Assembly (NCBI GenBank): GCA_004377185.1 | Contig: SOIM01000033.1 | Coordinates: forward strand, 1 to 64,000 | From: Methanomassiliicoccales archaeon | GTDB lineage: Archaea > Thermoplasmatota > Thermoplasmata > RBG-16-68-12 > SOIM01 | Direction of reading: 5' to 3' | Length of the DNA stretch: 64,000 nt | In this document: positions 32,184 to 41,301 of the stretch, one piece after another | Position numbering within the stretch: the stretch's first letter is position 1 | Layout: every line of letters starts with the position of its first letter | The notes under the pieces: model-generated | Database searches by the model: none | What the model was told of the DNA's origin: nothing | Seen by the model: only the letters and a program-made list of their open reading frames with translations | Translations under genes and position numbers: made by a program

Positions 32184-34193
32184 TCATTTCTCGATAGAGG
32201 AAGCAAGTATCTCGGCCACATCCATTATCTTGAGCTTCTCCTCCATGTCCTTCGCTTTTATCCCATCCCCCAGCATGATTAGACAGAACGGACAGGCACT
32301 CGCGAGAGTATCAGCCCTTGTGTCCAAGGCGTGTTGAATCCGCTTCTCATTTATCCGGGAACCCAACGTCTCTTCCATCCACATTCTCCCCCCGCCAGCT
32401 CCGCAGCAGAATCCAGACCTCCTGTTATCTTCCATCTCTTTGAGTTTGCTTGTTGTGACCGTATCCACTATCTCTCTCGGTTGGTCGTAAATGTCGTTAT
32501 ACCTGCCCAGATAGCATGAATCGTGGTAGGTGACAATCGAGGGCAACTTCTTCGATGGCCTGATCTTACCCTCCTTCATCAGGTTCGAAAGCAACTCCGT
32601 GTGGTGTATGACTTCGAACGTTCCTTCAAAGTCCGGGTACTCGTTCTTCAGCGTGTTGAAGCAGTGTGGACAGGCGGTCACGATCTTCTTCACTCCGTAT
32701 TTCTTGAATGTGTTGATGTTCTCTGTTATCATCGTCTGGGCGAGGTACTCGTTCCCTATCCTTCTCAACGGCTCTCCGCAGCACTTCTCCTCCGTTCCCA
32801 GTATGCCGAAGCTGACACCAGCCTCTTTCATGATCTTGGCGAACGCCACGGCCACTTTCTTATTCCTATCGTCAAATGAAGCCGTGCAACCTACGAAATA
32901 GAGATACTCCACATCCTTGTCCTGTGAAAGAACCTTGATCCCCAGATCCTCAGCCCAATCTGCCCGCTCATCGTTCCCCATCATGTACGGATTGAACTGT
33001 GTCTCCATGTTCCTGAGAACCGGGTTCAGCTCGTTCGGGAAACTGCTCTCCATCATCACCATGCTTCTTCTCATGTCGATGATCTTGTCTACGTGCTCCA
33101 CGAAGACCGGACAGTGCTCTTGACAGGCTCTGCAGGTGGTGCAGGACCATATCTCGTCATATTGTATCACGCTCGCTACGAGCGGTGGGACCTCTTCTGC
33201 TTTTTCTTTGTTCTTGAGCAGGACCGGACCCCTGACGTTCAGGTGGTCTCTCAGGTCGGTTATCACCTTCTTCGGGGTAAGAGGCTTATCGGTCAGGTGA
33301 GCTGGACAGCGGTCCTGGCACCTGCCGCATTCCATACAGGCATACAGATCCCACAACTGCATGTCTGTGAACTGCTCTATCTTCTGCACTCCGAAGGTTT
33401 CCATGTCGTCCTTGAACTCCATCTTTCTGAGCGCACCCTTTGGTCGGAGAGATCGGAAGTAGGTGTTCAACGGACCGGTGATTATGTGAGACAGCTTGGA
33501 GAACGGTAGATAGGCGATGAATGCGAAAGCCAGTGCCATGTGAAGCCACCAAAAGACTGGCCAGAGGGACCCTCCGTCCGACATAAACAATCCGAAGAAC
33601 CATGCGAAAGCCGAGCCAACTGGGGACCACAAAGCATCATCAAGCGGATGGGGGACAGGAGACGTCCTGCAAAGAGGCCCTGGCTGTCCGTCCATAATCC
33701 TAAAGCCCTCGGCCAAGAAACCGGTTATTATGATCAGGAATATCAGAGTCAAGGCGACAGCGTCCTCCCTCCTCCGCGTCAGTCTGGAAGGCTTCTTTAT
33801 GTATCTCCTGTAGAACGCTAGGAAAACCCCAGCCAGAACCATGAGACCAACCAGATCTGCCAAGAGCGTGACATAGTTGCAGCTGTCTCCGTACAAGATG
33901 TAGAACCCGAAGTCCATCTGGATGAACACGATTCCCGTGACGATCAGCAGAAACACAAATCCCCAAAAGATGAAGGAATGGAAAACACCTGGATAACCCT
34001 CCCTTATGACCCTTTTCTGCAAGATCCCGTACACGATGAGGGACTTGATCCGCTCTCCTTTCCTGTCCGACCTCTTCTCCGGCACTCCTAATCTCGCAAG
34101 ACGAGCCTTCCTGTATATTCCATAGAAGAAGATAATCACTGCAGCGATCGCTATGCCCCACATTGCCGAGAGCCAGATCGGGTCAGGTTCCAT
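32184..34193 (-). CDS. Membrane FeS oxidoreductase of the EtfAB module (HdrD-like)
   Basis: A 669-residue fusion. The N-terminal 270 residues have about five or six transmembrane helices of the NarI-like cytochrome-b type (HSFIFWGFVFLLIVTGIVFI, WWLHMALAFAFIAYLP). Then come two 4Fe-4S motifs, CMECGRCQDRCP and CTTCRACQEHCP, and two CCG domains (VGCTASFD...EEKCCGEPL...ACPHC and YHDSCYLGR...FCCGAGGG...ACPFC). This is the layout of HdrD-like electron-transfer proteins coupled to EtfAB (Etf:menaquinone oxidoreductase type). It would move electrons from flavoprotein dehydrogenases to membrane quinone. It follows etfA by 30 bp in one operon. Confidence 0.88.
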   Translation of the reverse strand: MEPDPIWLSAMWGIAIAAVIIFFYGIYRKARLARLGVPEKRSDRKGERIKSLIVYGILQKRVIREGYPGVFHSFIFWGFVFLLIVTGIVFIQMDFGFYILYGDSCNYVTLLADLVGLMVLAGVFLAFYRRYIKKPSRLTRRREDAVALTLIFLIIITGFLAEGFRIMDGQPGPLCRTSPVPHPLDDALWSPVGSAFAWFFGLFMSDGGSLWPVFWWLHMALAFAFIAYLPFSKLSHIITGPLNTYFRSLRPKGALRKMEFKDDMETFGVQKIEQFTDMQLWDLYACMECGRCQDRCPAHLTDKPLTPKKVITDLRDHLNVRGPVLLKNKEKAEEVPPLVASVIQYDEIWSCTTCRACQEHCPVFVEHVDKIIDMRRSMVMMESSFPNELNPVLRNMETQFNPYMMGNDERADWAEDLGIKVLSQDKDVEYLYFVGCTASFDDRNKKVAVAFAKIMKEAGVSFGILGTEEKCCGEPLRRIGNEYLAQTMITENINTFKKYGVKKIVTACPHCFNTLKNEYPDFEGTFEVIHHTELLSNLMKEGKIRPSKKLPSIVTYHDSCYLGRYNDIYDQPREIVDTVTTSKLKEMEDNRRSGFCCGAGGGRMWMEETLGSRINEKRIQHALDTRADTLASACPFCLIMLGDGIKAKDMEEKLKIMDVAEILASSIEK

Positions 34194-34223
34194 TCTTGTC
34201 CCTCTCCTCTTGAGGTGACTTAA

Positions 34224-35213
34224 CTACTGCTGAGCTTTCAATTTGCGAATCTCTTCCGTCAGTAACGGACAGGCCTTGAAGAGATCTGCCACAATTCCAT
34301 AATCTGCAACTTTGAATATCGGCGCTTCGGAATCCTTGTTAATGGCCACTATGACTTTGGAGGTCCTCATTCCAGCAAGGTGTTGTATTGCTCCGGAGAT
34401 GCCAGTGGCGATGTAGAGTTGCGGGCTGACCACTTTTCCCGTCTGTCCAACTTGGTAGGAGTGCGCTTTCCATCCTGCGTCAACAACGGAACGGGATGCA
34501 CCCACGGCCGCGTTGAGCTCCTTTGCCAGCTCTTCCACGCATCCGAAACCCTCCTCGCCCTTGGTGCCTCTGCCTCCCGATACGATTATGTCCGCTTCCG
34601 TGAGCTCTATCATTCCCTCTACGCCTTTGAGTACGTCCACGACCTTCGTCCTGATGTCCTCGGGTGCCACATCCGCTTCCATTTTTACGACTTCTCCGCC
34701 CATTGGGGCTTCTGGCTCTACCGGTACGACCGCCTTGGGTCTTATCGATACGAACTGGATCCCCTCGCCTTTCAGTGCCACCTGTGCGTAGGTCTTCTCT
34801 CCGTACACCGGTCTTGTCGTCACGAGTCTGCCGTCCTCCACCTTCAGGTCACTGCAATTTGAAGCCAGCCCTCCTTTCACTCTGGCAGCCAACCTTGGGA
34901 CAAGGTCTCTTCCTTGGGAGGACGCACCGCAAAGGACCAGCCTTGGTTGTTGTTCTGTGAGCAACCTACCGAGCGCCTTTGTGTACCCATCAGTGGAATA
35001 ACTCGCTAACTGAGGTGAATCTATGACAAACACCCTGTTCGCCCAATTCGAGAGCTCCTGTCCGAGCGGTTCCACACCCGAGCCAACAATAACAGCAGCC
35101 AGTTCCGTTCCGAGAGTCGCGGAGATCTCCCTGCCCTTCGTAAGTATCTCATTGCTGATTATCTTCAACTTCCCATCCGCCTGTTCGCATAAAACCAAAA
35201 CTTCGCCAGCCAT
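34224..35213 (-). CDS. etfA: Electron transfer flavoprotein alpha subunit
   Basis: A 329-residue EtfA. The N-terminal domain begins [16 protein letters not shown]. The C-terminal FAD domain has [27 protein letters not shown], and the signature [20 protein letters not shown] followed by QHLAGM and [20 protein letters not shown]. With EtfB it carries electrons from acyl-CoA or similar dehydrogenases. No FeS cluster insert is seen, so there is no sign of the larger bifurcating alpha subunits with ferredoxin domains. Second gene of etfB-etfA-FeS operon, 11 bp after etfB. Confidence 0.95.
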   Translation of the reverse strand: MAGEVLVLCEQADGKLKIISNEILTKGREISATLGTELAAVIVGSGVEPLGQELSNWANRVFVIDSPQLASYSTDGYTKALGRLLTEQQPRLVLCGASSQGRDLVPRLAARVKGGLASNCSDLKVEDGRLVTTRPVYGEKTYAQVALKGEGIQFVSIRPKAVVPVEPEAPMGGEVVKMEADVAPEDIRTKVVDVLKGVEGMIELTEADIIVSGGRGTKGEEGFGCVEELAKELNAAVGASRSVVDAGWKAHSYQVGQTGKVVSPQLYIATGISGAIQHLAGMRTSKVIVAINKDSEAPIFKVADYGIVADLFKACPLLTEEIRKLKAQQ

Positions 35214-35224
35214 TCATCTCCCCC

Positions 35225-36016
35225 CTATATCACCTTCGCCTCCTCATGGAGCAGTCTCACCAACTCTTTCACTGCTTCTGGCAGTTCTCCTTCGATGATC
35301 CTTCCCCCCTCCCTCTTTGGAGGCATCGACATCCCCAGGACTTCAAACCTGGATGCAGCCGCTCCGAACTCTGCAGGATTCAATCCAAGGTCTGCCAGTG
35401 TCATCTTCTTGACTTCTTTTGTCTTGGCCTTCATTATCCCAGGAAGGGAGGGATACCTTGGTTGGTTCAGGTCCTTCTCGGCAGTTATGACCGCGGGCAG
35501 TGGTGTTTCTAAGACCTCCATCGCACTTTCCACTTCCCTGTGCGCTTTCGCAGAGTTTCCATCTTGTGCCATCTCGAACTCTGCCGCTGCGGTAACCTGA
35601 GGGATCCCCAACAGCTCAGCGATTTGAGGACCTACCTGTCCAGCGTTATCGTCAACCGCGACTTTCCCGCAGAAGATGATGTTGTGAGGGATGGTCTTGA
35701 TCGCGGCCGCCAGAACTCTGGCAGTTCCGAAATAATCTGTTCCGGCCAATTGAGGATCTACCACATGGATTCCCCTATCCGCTCCCATTGCGAGCCCTGT
35801 TCTAAGTGTCTCCTCGGCCCGGTCAGGACCCATAGTAACAAGTACAACCTCTCCCCCGAACTTCTCCTTTGTCTGCAGAGCCTCCTCCACCGCCCACTCG
35901 TCGTACGGGTTCATCACGTAAGCGATGTTCTCCTCGCTGATGCTTTTCCCGGACGGATCCAGCTTAATCGTCGCAGCGGTGTCGGGAACCTGTTTTATGC
36001 ACACCACGATATTCAT
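35225..36016 (-). CDS. etfB: Electron transfer flavoprotein beta subunit
   Basis: A 263-residue EtfB: MNIVVCIKQVPDTAATIKLD, NPYDEWAVEEALQTKEKFGG, VVLVTMGPDRAEETLRTGLAMG, GKVAVDDNAGQVGPQIAELLG and the late NQPRYPSLPGIMKAKTKEV. It binds AMP or a second FAD together with EtfA. TATA TTTTATATCC near 36048-36057 on the minus strand gives a leader near 10 nt with AAAGG as SD. First gene of the operon. No acyl-CoA dehydrogenase is in the window; the only beta-oxidation relative is the broken thiolase tail at 59 kb. Confidence 0.95.
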   Translation of the reverse strand: MNIVVCIKQVPDTAATIKLDPSGKSISEENIAYVMNPYDEWAVEEALQTKEKFGGEVVLVTMGPDRAEETLRTGLAMGADRGIHVVDPQLAGTDYFGTARVLAAAIKTIPHNIIFCGKVAVDDNAGQVGPQIAELLGIPQVTAAAEFEMAQDGNSAKAHREVESAMEVLETPLPAVITAEKDLNQPRYPSLPGIMKAKTKEVKKMTLADLGLNPAEFGAAASRFEVLGMSMPPKREGGRIIEGELPEAVKELVRLLHEEAKVI

Positions 36017-36264
36017 CCTTTGCCCTCGTTGGGTTCGAATGCAATGCGGATATAAAACGGTATTGCGGGTGTGGAAAATCGTTAGCCAGAGTCAGGTAAT
36101 CGTCATGGTGGGCGCTACTTGAGTTGTGAAGGTATTCCGTCACTTGCAGGCACTCTAGGGATTTCTGTAGGTCGTCCCAATATCGGGGCCTTATTAGCAT
36201 TTAGAAGTTTGCACAAATGTCATTATATACTAACTCATTTCTTTCAAAGACTGGTGGAGTGGGA

Positions 36265-39200
36265 ATGAATGATATGGGCGCGAATTTGATTAGACAAAAA
36301 GTGGGGGAGTCAAGAAGACTCTCAGAGAAAAGAGCTTTGAAAACAGTATCCTTGTCGACAATCATACTCCTTTTGTGTACGACCTTGTCAATGACAATCT
36401 CGAACCAAAATGTTTCTGCTAGGATGTGGGAACCGATACAGGAGATCAGCACCGACAGCACCACCGAAAGGCAATGGAACGTGTCACTCGCCGCAGAGGA
36501 CGACAAGGTCTACGCAGTGTGGGCGGATTTTGAGGACGGGGACTACGACATTTACTACAGGTACAATGATGGAGCAAGTTGGCTGGGCGAATGGGAAATC
36601 AGCACGGACACATCAGGTGAATGGCAGATAAATCCCTCAATTTCTGTTGAAAATGGTAAATTGTACGTCGTATGGGAACAGGTGAATTCTACTACTAGAG
36701 ATATCTACTATAGGCACTTTGACGGAACTACTTGGCAACCAGAAATGCTATTGAGCACCGACATTGGATGGGAACGTCAGGAAGCTCCGGATGTTGCGGT
36801 GGACAATGGGCAGGTACATGTGGTGTGGCAGGACGATTATGATGGAGATTGGGACGTCTTCTATAGGCACTTCGATGGAACAAGTTGGCAGCCTGAGCAA
36901 CAGATTAGCCCTGATCCTTGGCTCGAAGTTCACAAGAACCCCTCAATCGCTGCAGAAGGCGGAGGGATACACGTTGTCTGGGAAAACATCTCTTCTGGTA
37001 ACTTTGGCATCCGGTACAAGCACTTTAACGGCCTAGGCTGGCAGCCTGAAGTGGAGCTTAGCACAGACTTCATATGGGACAAAAGCTTCCCATCAGTCGC
37101 TGTAAGTGGGGGAAATGTACACGTTGTCTGGGGGGACAGGAAATCAGATGGAGACTACGATATCTTCTACAGACACTTCGACGGAGTGAGTTGGCAACCC
37201 GATCAAGAGATCAGCGTGGATGCAGGGTCAGAGCTGCAATTCGCCCCTGCAATCGCCTTGGATAGTGCAGAGGTGCATGTGGTCTGGTGGGAGGGTGGGG
37301 TCGGCGATAATATCACTTACAGATATTGCGATGGCGTAAGCTGGCAGCCCGAAGAAGTGATCGCAACGTTTTCAGGGATAAGCTGGTATGGAGAATACCC
37401 GGTAGTCTCGTCCGCCCCCGGTGTGGTCCATGTCGCTTGGGCAGACAGTAGAGACGGGGACTACGATATCATGTACACTAGGAGCACCGAAGACATCACA
37501 CCACCACAATCAAATACAAATCCCATATCACCCTACTGGCAAACGACGACCACATTCGATGTGGATTGGACAGCTACAGATGACCAAGATCTTGCAAACA
37601 TATCTCTTTACTACAGATTCAGTCCAAACAACGCCTCTTGGTTTCCCTGGGCGGAATGGGATTACAATAACTCTACTTCTGGAGTCTTTGCCACTGGTAC
37701 TTTTCCGTTTGATGCTATTGACGGGGACGGATTCTATGAGTTCTACACAATTGCAAGGGACTCCTCAGGGAACAATGAAATGCCTCCTCTATCTGCTGAC
37801 TCAATCGTCGGGGTGGATACAGACCCTCCCACGGGTTCCATAGTGATAAATGACGGGGACGAATGGACAACATCCACCTCTGTGACCTTGACACTGACTT
37901 ACTTTGACGCACTCTCTGGGGTGGACCAGGTTAGATACAGCAATGACGGCCTTTGGGACAGTGAACCTTGGGAAACACCTTCATCGACAAAGGCATGGAT
38001 CATTCCCTCTGGAGACGGAACTAAGACAGTATATTACCAGGTCAGGGACAATGCTGGGTTGCTCTCCACAACATATTCGGACGATATCAGTCTTGATACG
38101 ACACCACCTGTTGGGTCCATTATCATAAATGATGGGGATATCTGGACAACATCGCCTTGGGTGACTCTTTCGCTAACATATTTCGATGCAACCTCAGGTG
38201 TTGATCAGGTCAGGTACAGCAATGACGGGGTATGGGACAGTGAGTCCTGGGAATTTCCGTCCACAACAAAAGAATGGCCACTATCATTTGGAGACGGGGT
38301 AAAGACAGTCTACTACCAGATAAAAGATAACGCCGGTCTATTGTCCAACACATACTCGGACAGCATCGGGCTGGACACAACAGAACCTGTGGGATTCATT
38401 ACTGTCAACAACGGGGATGAATGGACGAACTCAACATCAGTCATACTGACACTTGGATATCTCGACTCGACGTCCGGCGTCTCACAGGTCAGGTACAGCA
38501 ATGACGGTTTATGGGACTCGGAAGTTTGGGAAACCCCCTCAACAACGAAATCCTGGACGATTACAAGTGGAGATGAAATCAAAATTATCCATTACCAGAT
38601 AAGAGACGTTGCTGGTTTGGAGTCGATGACCTATCTGGATTACATTGGTTTGGACACTACCCAGCCAACAGGTTCTGTCAATGTGAACAACGGAGATGAA
38701 CTGACCGCATCAACATCTGTAACCCTGTCTCTTGCCTACTGGGACAGCTTCTCAGGTGTAGCCAAAATAAGATTCAGTAATGACGGCATCTGGGATACCG
38801 AAGTCTGGCAATCCCCTTCAACCGAGAAACCCTGGCTGCTCACGTCCGGAGATGGGACAAAGACCGTATACTATCAGATCAGAGACAACGCTGGGTTGAT
38901 TTCTGAAACCTACACGGATGATATTGAATTAGACACAACACCTCCAACGATTGTTAGCATCTCACCTCCCAATGGAGTGACTGGTGTTGAAATCAGCACC
39001 AACATCGAAGTGACATTCAGCGAGAGAATGGACCAGTCCGCAACTGTAGATTCCTTCAGCTTAGTGAAAGGTCAAACAGAGATCGATGGCATGATTGTAT
39101 GGACGATTGACGGTAGGACCATGTTCTTCATTCCAACGGGAGATCTGGAATACAATACGACCTATCAAATCTTCATCTTGACAGGAGCCAGAGACATTGC

Positions 39201-39453
39201 AGGCAACAGCATGGTAGGTGCCAGTGACACTTCTTTCACGACGAAAGAGGTTGAAGAAGAAACTCAAGAAGAACCGCTCACAACCACAGACTACTGGTGG
39301 ATCATCCTTGTGCTGGTAATCATCTTGTTGATCATAGCACTCATAGTCGTAGGAAGGCGTAAGAGGTCACAAACTGAAGAGGTCCCCACCGATGAAGAGA
39401 ATGGTTTGGAGTCCTCAGAAGCAAATCAATCAAATGATGTCAATGAGACTTAG
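36265..39453 (+). CDS. Surface protein: propeller plus four Ig-like repeats, C-terminal anchor
   Basis: A 1062-residue protein. The signal/anchor is TVSLSTIILLLCTTLSMTIS. Residues about 45-400 contain eight or so repeats such as VHVVWQDDYDGDWDVFYRHF, a propeller. Then follow a linker domain, four 93-residue repeats (below) and a Big_5-like domain (TPPTIVSISPPNGVTGVEIS...). A transmembrane helix (WIILVLVIILLIIALIVV) and a charged 35-residue tail end it. The start is ATG 36265, not 36217, because TATA TTATATAC (36220-36227) lies after the latter. It is paralogous to the gene at 53501, which has a winged-helix tail instead. Confidence 0.85.
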   Translation: MNDMGANLIRQKVGESRRLSEKRALKTVSLSTIILLLCTTLSMTISNQNVSARMWEPIQEISTDSTTERQWNVSLAAEDDKVYAVWADFEDGDYDIYYRYNDGASWLGEWEISTDTSGEWQINPSISVENGKLYVVWEQVNSTTRDIYYRHFDGTTWQPEMLLSTDIGWERQEAPDVAVDNGQVHVVWQDDYDGDWDVFYRHFDGTSWQPEQQISPDPWLEVHKNPSIAAEGGGIHVVWENISSGNFGIRYKHFNGLGWQPEVELSTDFIWDKSFPSVAVSGGNVHVVWGDRKSDGDYDIFYRHFDGVSWQPDQEISVDAGSELQFAPAIALDSAEVHVVWWEGGVGDNITYRYCDGVSWQPEEVIATFSGISWYGEYPVVSSAPGVVHVAWADSRDGDYDIMYTRSTEDITPPQSNTNPISPYWQTTTTFDVDWTATDDQDLANISLYYRFSPNNASWFPWAEWDYNNSTSGVFATGTFPFDAIDGDGFYEFYTIARDSSGNNEMPPLSADSIVGVDTDPPTGSIVINDGDEWTTSTSVTLTLTYFDALSGVDQVRYSNDGLWDSEPWETPSSTKAWIIPSGDGTKTVYYQVRDNAGLLSTTYSDDISLDTTPPVGSIIINDGDIWTTSPWVTLSLTYFDATSGVDQVRYSNDGVWDSESWEFPSTTKEWPLSFGDGVKTVYYQIKDNAGLLSNTYSDSIGLDTTEPVGFITVNNGDEWTNSTSVILTLGYLDSTSGVSQVRYSNDGLWDSEVWETPSTTKSWTITSGDEIKIIHYQIRDVAGLESMTYLDYIGLDTTQPTGSVNVNNGDELTASTSVTLSLAYWDSFSGVAKIRFSNDGIWDTEVWQSPSTEKPWLLTSGDGTKTVYYQIRDNAGLISETYTDDIELDTTPPTIVSISPPNGVTGVEISTNIEVTFSERMDQSATVDSFSLVKGQTEIDGMIVWTIDGRTMFFIPTGDLEYNTTYQIFILTGARDIAGNSMVGASDTSFTTKEVEEETQEEPLTTTDYWWIILVLVIILLIIALIVVGRRKRSQTEEVPTDEENGLESSEANQSNDVNET
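37823..38937 (+). repeat. Four 279-bp tandem domain repeats (paralogue 1)
   Basis: Units start at about 37823, 38100, 38379 and 38658. Each encodes PP-x-GSI-x-I-N-x-GD-x-W-x(6)-V-x-L-x-L...SGV-x-QVRYSNDG-x-WD-x-E-x-WE-x-P...GDG-x-KTVYYQI-x-DNAGL. The protein period is 93 residues. DNA identity is moderate; this is an old duplication. Confidence 0.85.
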
Positions 39454-39532
39454 TGTCTTGTCTCGAACCCAAGCTTCACTTTCGAGTTAGAGATTATTCA
39501 GGATACTCTTTGGTGCCTCAAGTCCAGATTCC

Positions 39533-39853
39533 TCAACTCTCTCTCCTTTCAACTACGATCGTACAATTAGTGGCAACAGCACCTATTGCACCGAGCGCCG
39601 CCAGCCAGGGTGCTAGGACAGCTCCCACCACTCCCAATGCCATCGGTATGTCGAGCAGAACTCTTCCTTTGTCGTCCTTTATGATAATCCTATTGACATT
39701 CCCTTCGTGAATCAGAGTCTTGACCCTTCCCACGAGATCATCTGACGACACTGTGTACTCTTCTGTCTTGATCCCTTTCACCGGATTCCCGCAGAATGCA
39801 CAATAACTTGCTTCCGGTACCAGTTCCTTACCACATCTTGAGCAGAACACCAT
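39533..39853 (-). CDS. Zinc-ribbon plus DUF4342 membrane-associated protein
   Basis: A 106-residue protein from ATG 39853. Residues 1-24 are a zinc ribbon (MVFCSRCGKELVPEASYCAFCG). The rest is DUF4342: SSDDLVGRVKTLIHEGNVNR, IIIKDDKGRVLLDIPMALGV, then a hydrophobic VVGAVLAPWLAALGAIGAVA and a short NCTIVVERRES tail. The function is unknown. It starts 13 bp after the metallophosphoesterase gene in the same direction, so is probably cotranscribed. Confidence 0.8.
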   Translation of the reverse strand: MVFCSRCGKELVPEASYCAFCGNPVKGIKTEEYTVSSDDLVGRVKTLIHEGNVNRIIIKDDKGRVLLDIPMALGVVGAVLAPWLAALGAIGAVATNCTIVVERRES

Positions 39854-39866
39854 TCTTATCCCCTCG

Positions 39867-40601
39867 TTAATTGAAGACATTGTCAACCTTGAGTATCTCC
39901 CTCGAGCTCTTGTCCGATACGTTCACCTCTTTCAATATGACCTTCTCCCTCTCTATCTCCAGAACATTGAAGGAAGGATATGATCTGCCTTTCAGTCTCC
40001 TGGACGAAGCCGTGCCTGCGCAGACGAAATAGGTATCCTCCAATCTCCACACCCAAGGCAGGTGTTTGTGACCCGACAGAACGAAATGCACTCCCAGCTC
40101 GGTACAAAGCCTGAGAACCTCCCCAGCATCCACGGGTATGTGCCTCTCTCTGCCCGTCCCCGGAATGGGTATGAGGTGGTGATGCAACGCGAGCACCCTG
40201 GTCTTCCCTTCTGTCGACATCTTTTCCCTTATCATTGGGTAGTGTTCCCGACCTATGTGTCCGTCATCTATGTCCGGTACCGTTGAGTCCAACCCGACTA
40301 TCACCGCCTCGTCATTCTCAAGACAGGGGAATCTCGATCCAAAAACCTCCTCGAAGATCCTGTAGCCCTCATTTCTCGCATCGTGGTTGCCGGGGACCAG
40401 CACTTTGTTTCTTATCCCTATTCTATCAACATACTCCTTGGCGATATCATACTCGTGAGTATATCCCTCGTCCGTGATGTCACCCGTGAATACGAATATG
40501 TCCGGTTCGATAGAACCCAGAATATCCAGAACGTTCTCACCCCATTCCGGGACGAAGTTGGGGCTCGTAAGGTGCAAATCCGAAACGTGTGCAATCTTCA
40601 T
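39867..40601 (-). CDS. Calcineurin-like metallophosphoesterase
   Basis: A 244-residue enzyme with all five blocks: SDLHLT (residues 7-12), FTGDITD, VPGNHDAR, LHHHLIP and LSGHKHLPW. These bind two metal ions and hydrolyse phosphomonoesters or diesters; the substrate is unknown (3',5'-cAMP phosphodiesterase-like by size). TATA TTTTATAGTATATG near 40631-40645 and SD AAAGGAG precede the ATG. Confidence 0.88.
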   Translation of the reverse strand: MKIAHVSDLHLTSPNFVPEWGENVLDILGSIEPDIFVFTGDITDEGYTHEYDIAKEYVDRIGIRNKVLVPGNHDARNEGYRIFEEVFGSRFPCLENDEAVIVGLDSTVPDIDDGHIGREHYPMIREKMSTEGKTRVLALHHHLIPIPGTGRERHIPVDAGEVLRLCTELGVHFVLSGHKHLPWVWRLEDTYFVCAGTASSRRLKGRSYPSFNVLEIEREKVILKEVNVSDKSSREILKVDNVFN

Positions 40602-40656
40602 ATTTCAATCTCCTTTGCCAACTCCTATTTTCTCATATACTATAAAAGAAACTTCA

Positions 40657-41211
40657 CTAGGCGTACTCCTTCCCTATCCCCTTCTCGAAGAGAAGCCTGT
40701 CCAAGCTTCGGTTGAGTCTCGAATTGAGGTCTCTCTGCTTGGTTGACAGCTCGGCCGGGCTGCCGTATCGAACGGGACCTTGAAGAACTGCCTGGGAACC
40801 GATGTCCGCAATCCTCCTCGGTTCGGACTTCAACACCCTGTCCACTAAGGGCATTATGTCCTCCCTGCCGATGGTGCCGTCGATGAACTTCCTTATCATG
40901 TCGTCCGGAAGGGGTCTCAGGCCGTAGGAGGGTACACTCCCGTCTATGATCCTGGTCGCCTCCTCTTTTCCACCGACCTTCATGCCCAGACCGATGGGCT
41001 TGCTCTTGTACAGGCTGTCCACCTTCACCTGCCAGAGCTCCTCGCCTGTCGAGATGAATATGTCATTGTGCGATCCCTTTGGCTCACTGACCAAGATCCT
41101 CCAATCTTTAGGATTCTTGTTGTACTTGCTGGAAAGCTCTCTCATGAGCAGGTCAACAGGAAGGGTTTCCTCCATTCTATGCTTCACCTCAACCCAGTTC
41201 TTCCCTTCCAT
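40657..41211 (-). CDS. Conserved protein of unknown function
   Basis: A 184-residue soluble protein with an N-terminal helix (VEVKHRMEETLPVDLLMREL), a beta stretch (DWRILVSEPKGSHNDIFIST, ELWQVKVDSL), and a C-terminal helix rich in Arg (DLNSRLNRSLDRLLFEKGIG). There is no motif I recognise. Upstream neighbour is the divergent proline dehydrogenase gene; downstream is the metallophosphoesterase gene, 55 bp away in the same direction. Confidence 0.6.
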   Translation of the reverse strand: MEGKNWVEVKHRMEETLPVDLLMRELSSKYNKNPKDWRILVSEPKGSHNDIFISTGEELWQVKVDSLYKSKPIGLGMKVGGKEEATRIIDGSVPSYGLRPLPDDMIRKFIDGTIGREDIMPLVDRVLKSEPRRIADIGSQAVLQGPVRYGSPAELSTKQRDLNSRLNRSLDRLLFEKGIGKEYA

Positions 41212-41301
41212 ATCTCACTTACGAGCCAAAAAGTTTTCTGCTTGAGTTCTGTCTTTGGTAGTAATACCTATTGTGGTCTGACTGCTACATTTTTATAAAC
41301 T

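Noticed and set aside
35964-36200. 78-codon minus-strand ORF upstream of etfB
   Set aside because: It overlaps the etfB start and its promoter out of frame, has no SD, and no recognisable domain; it may be a fossil but cannot be supported.
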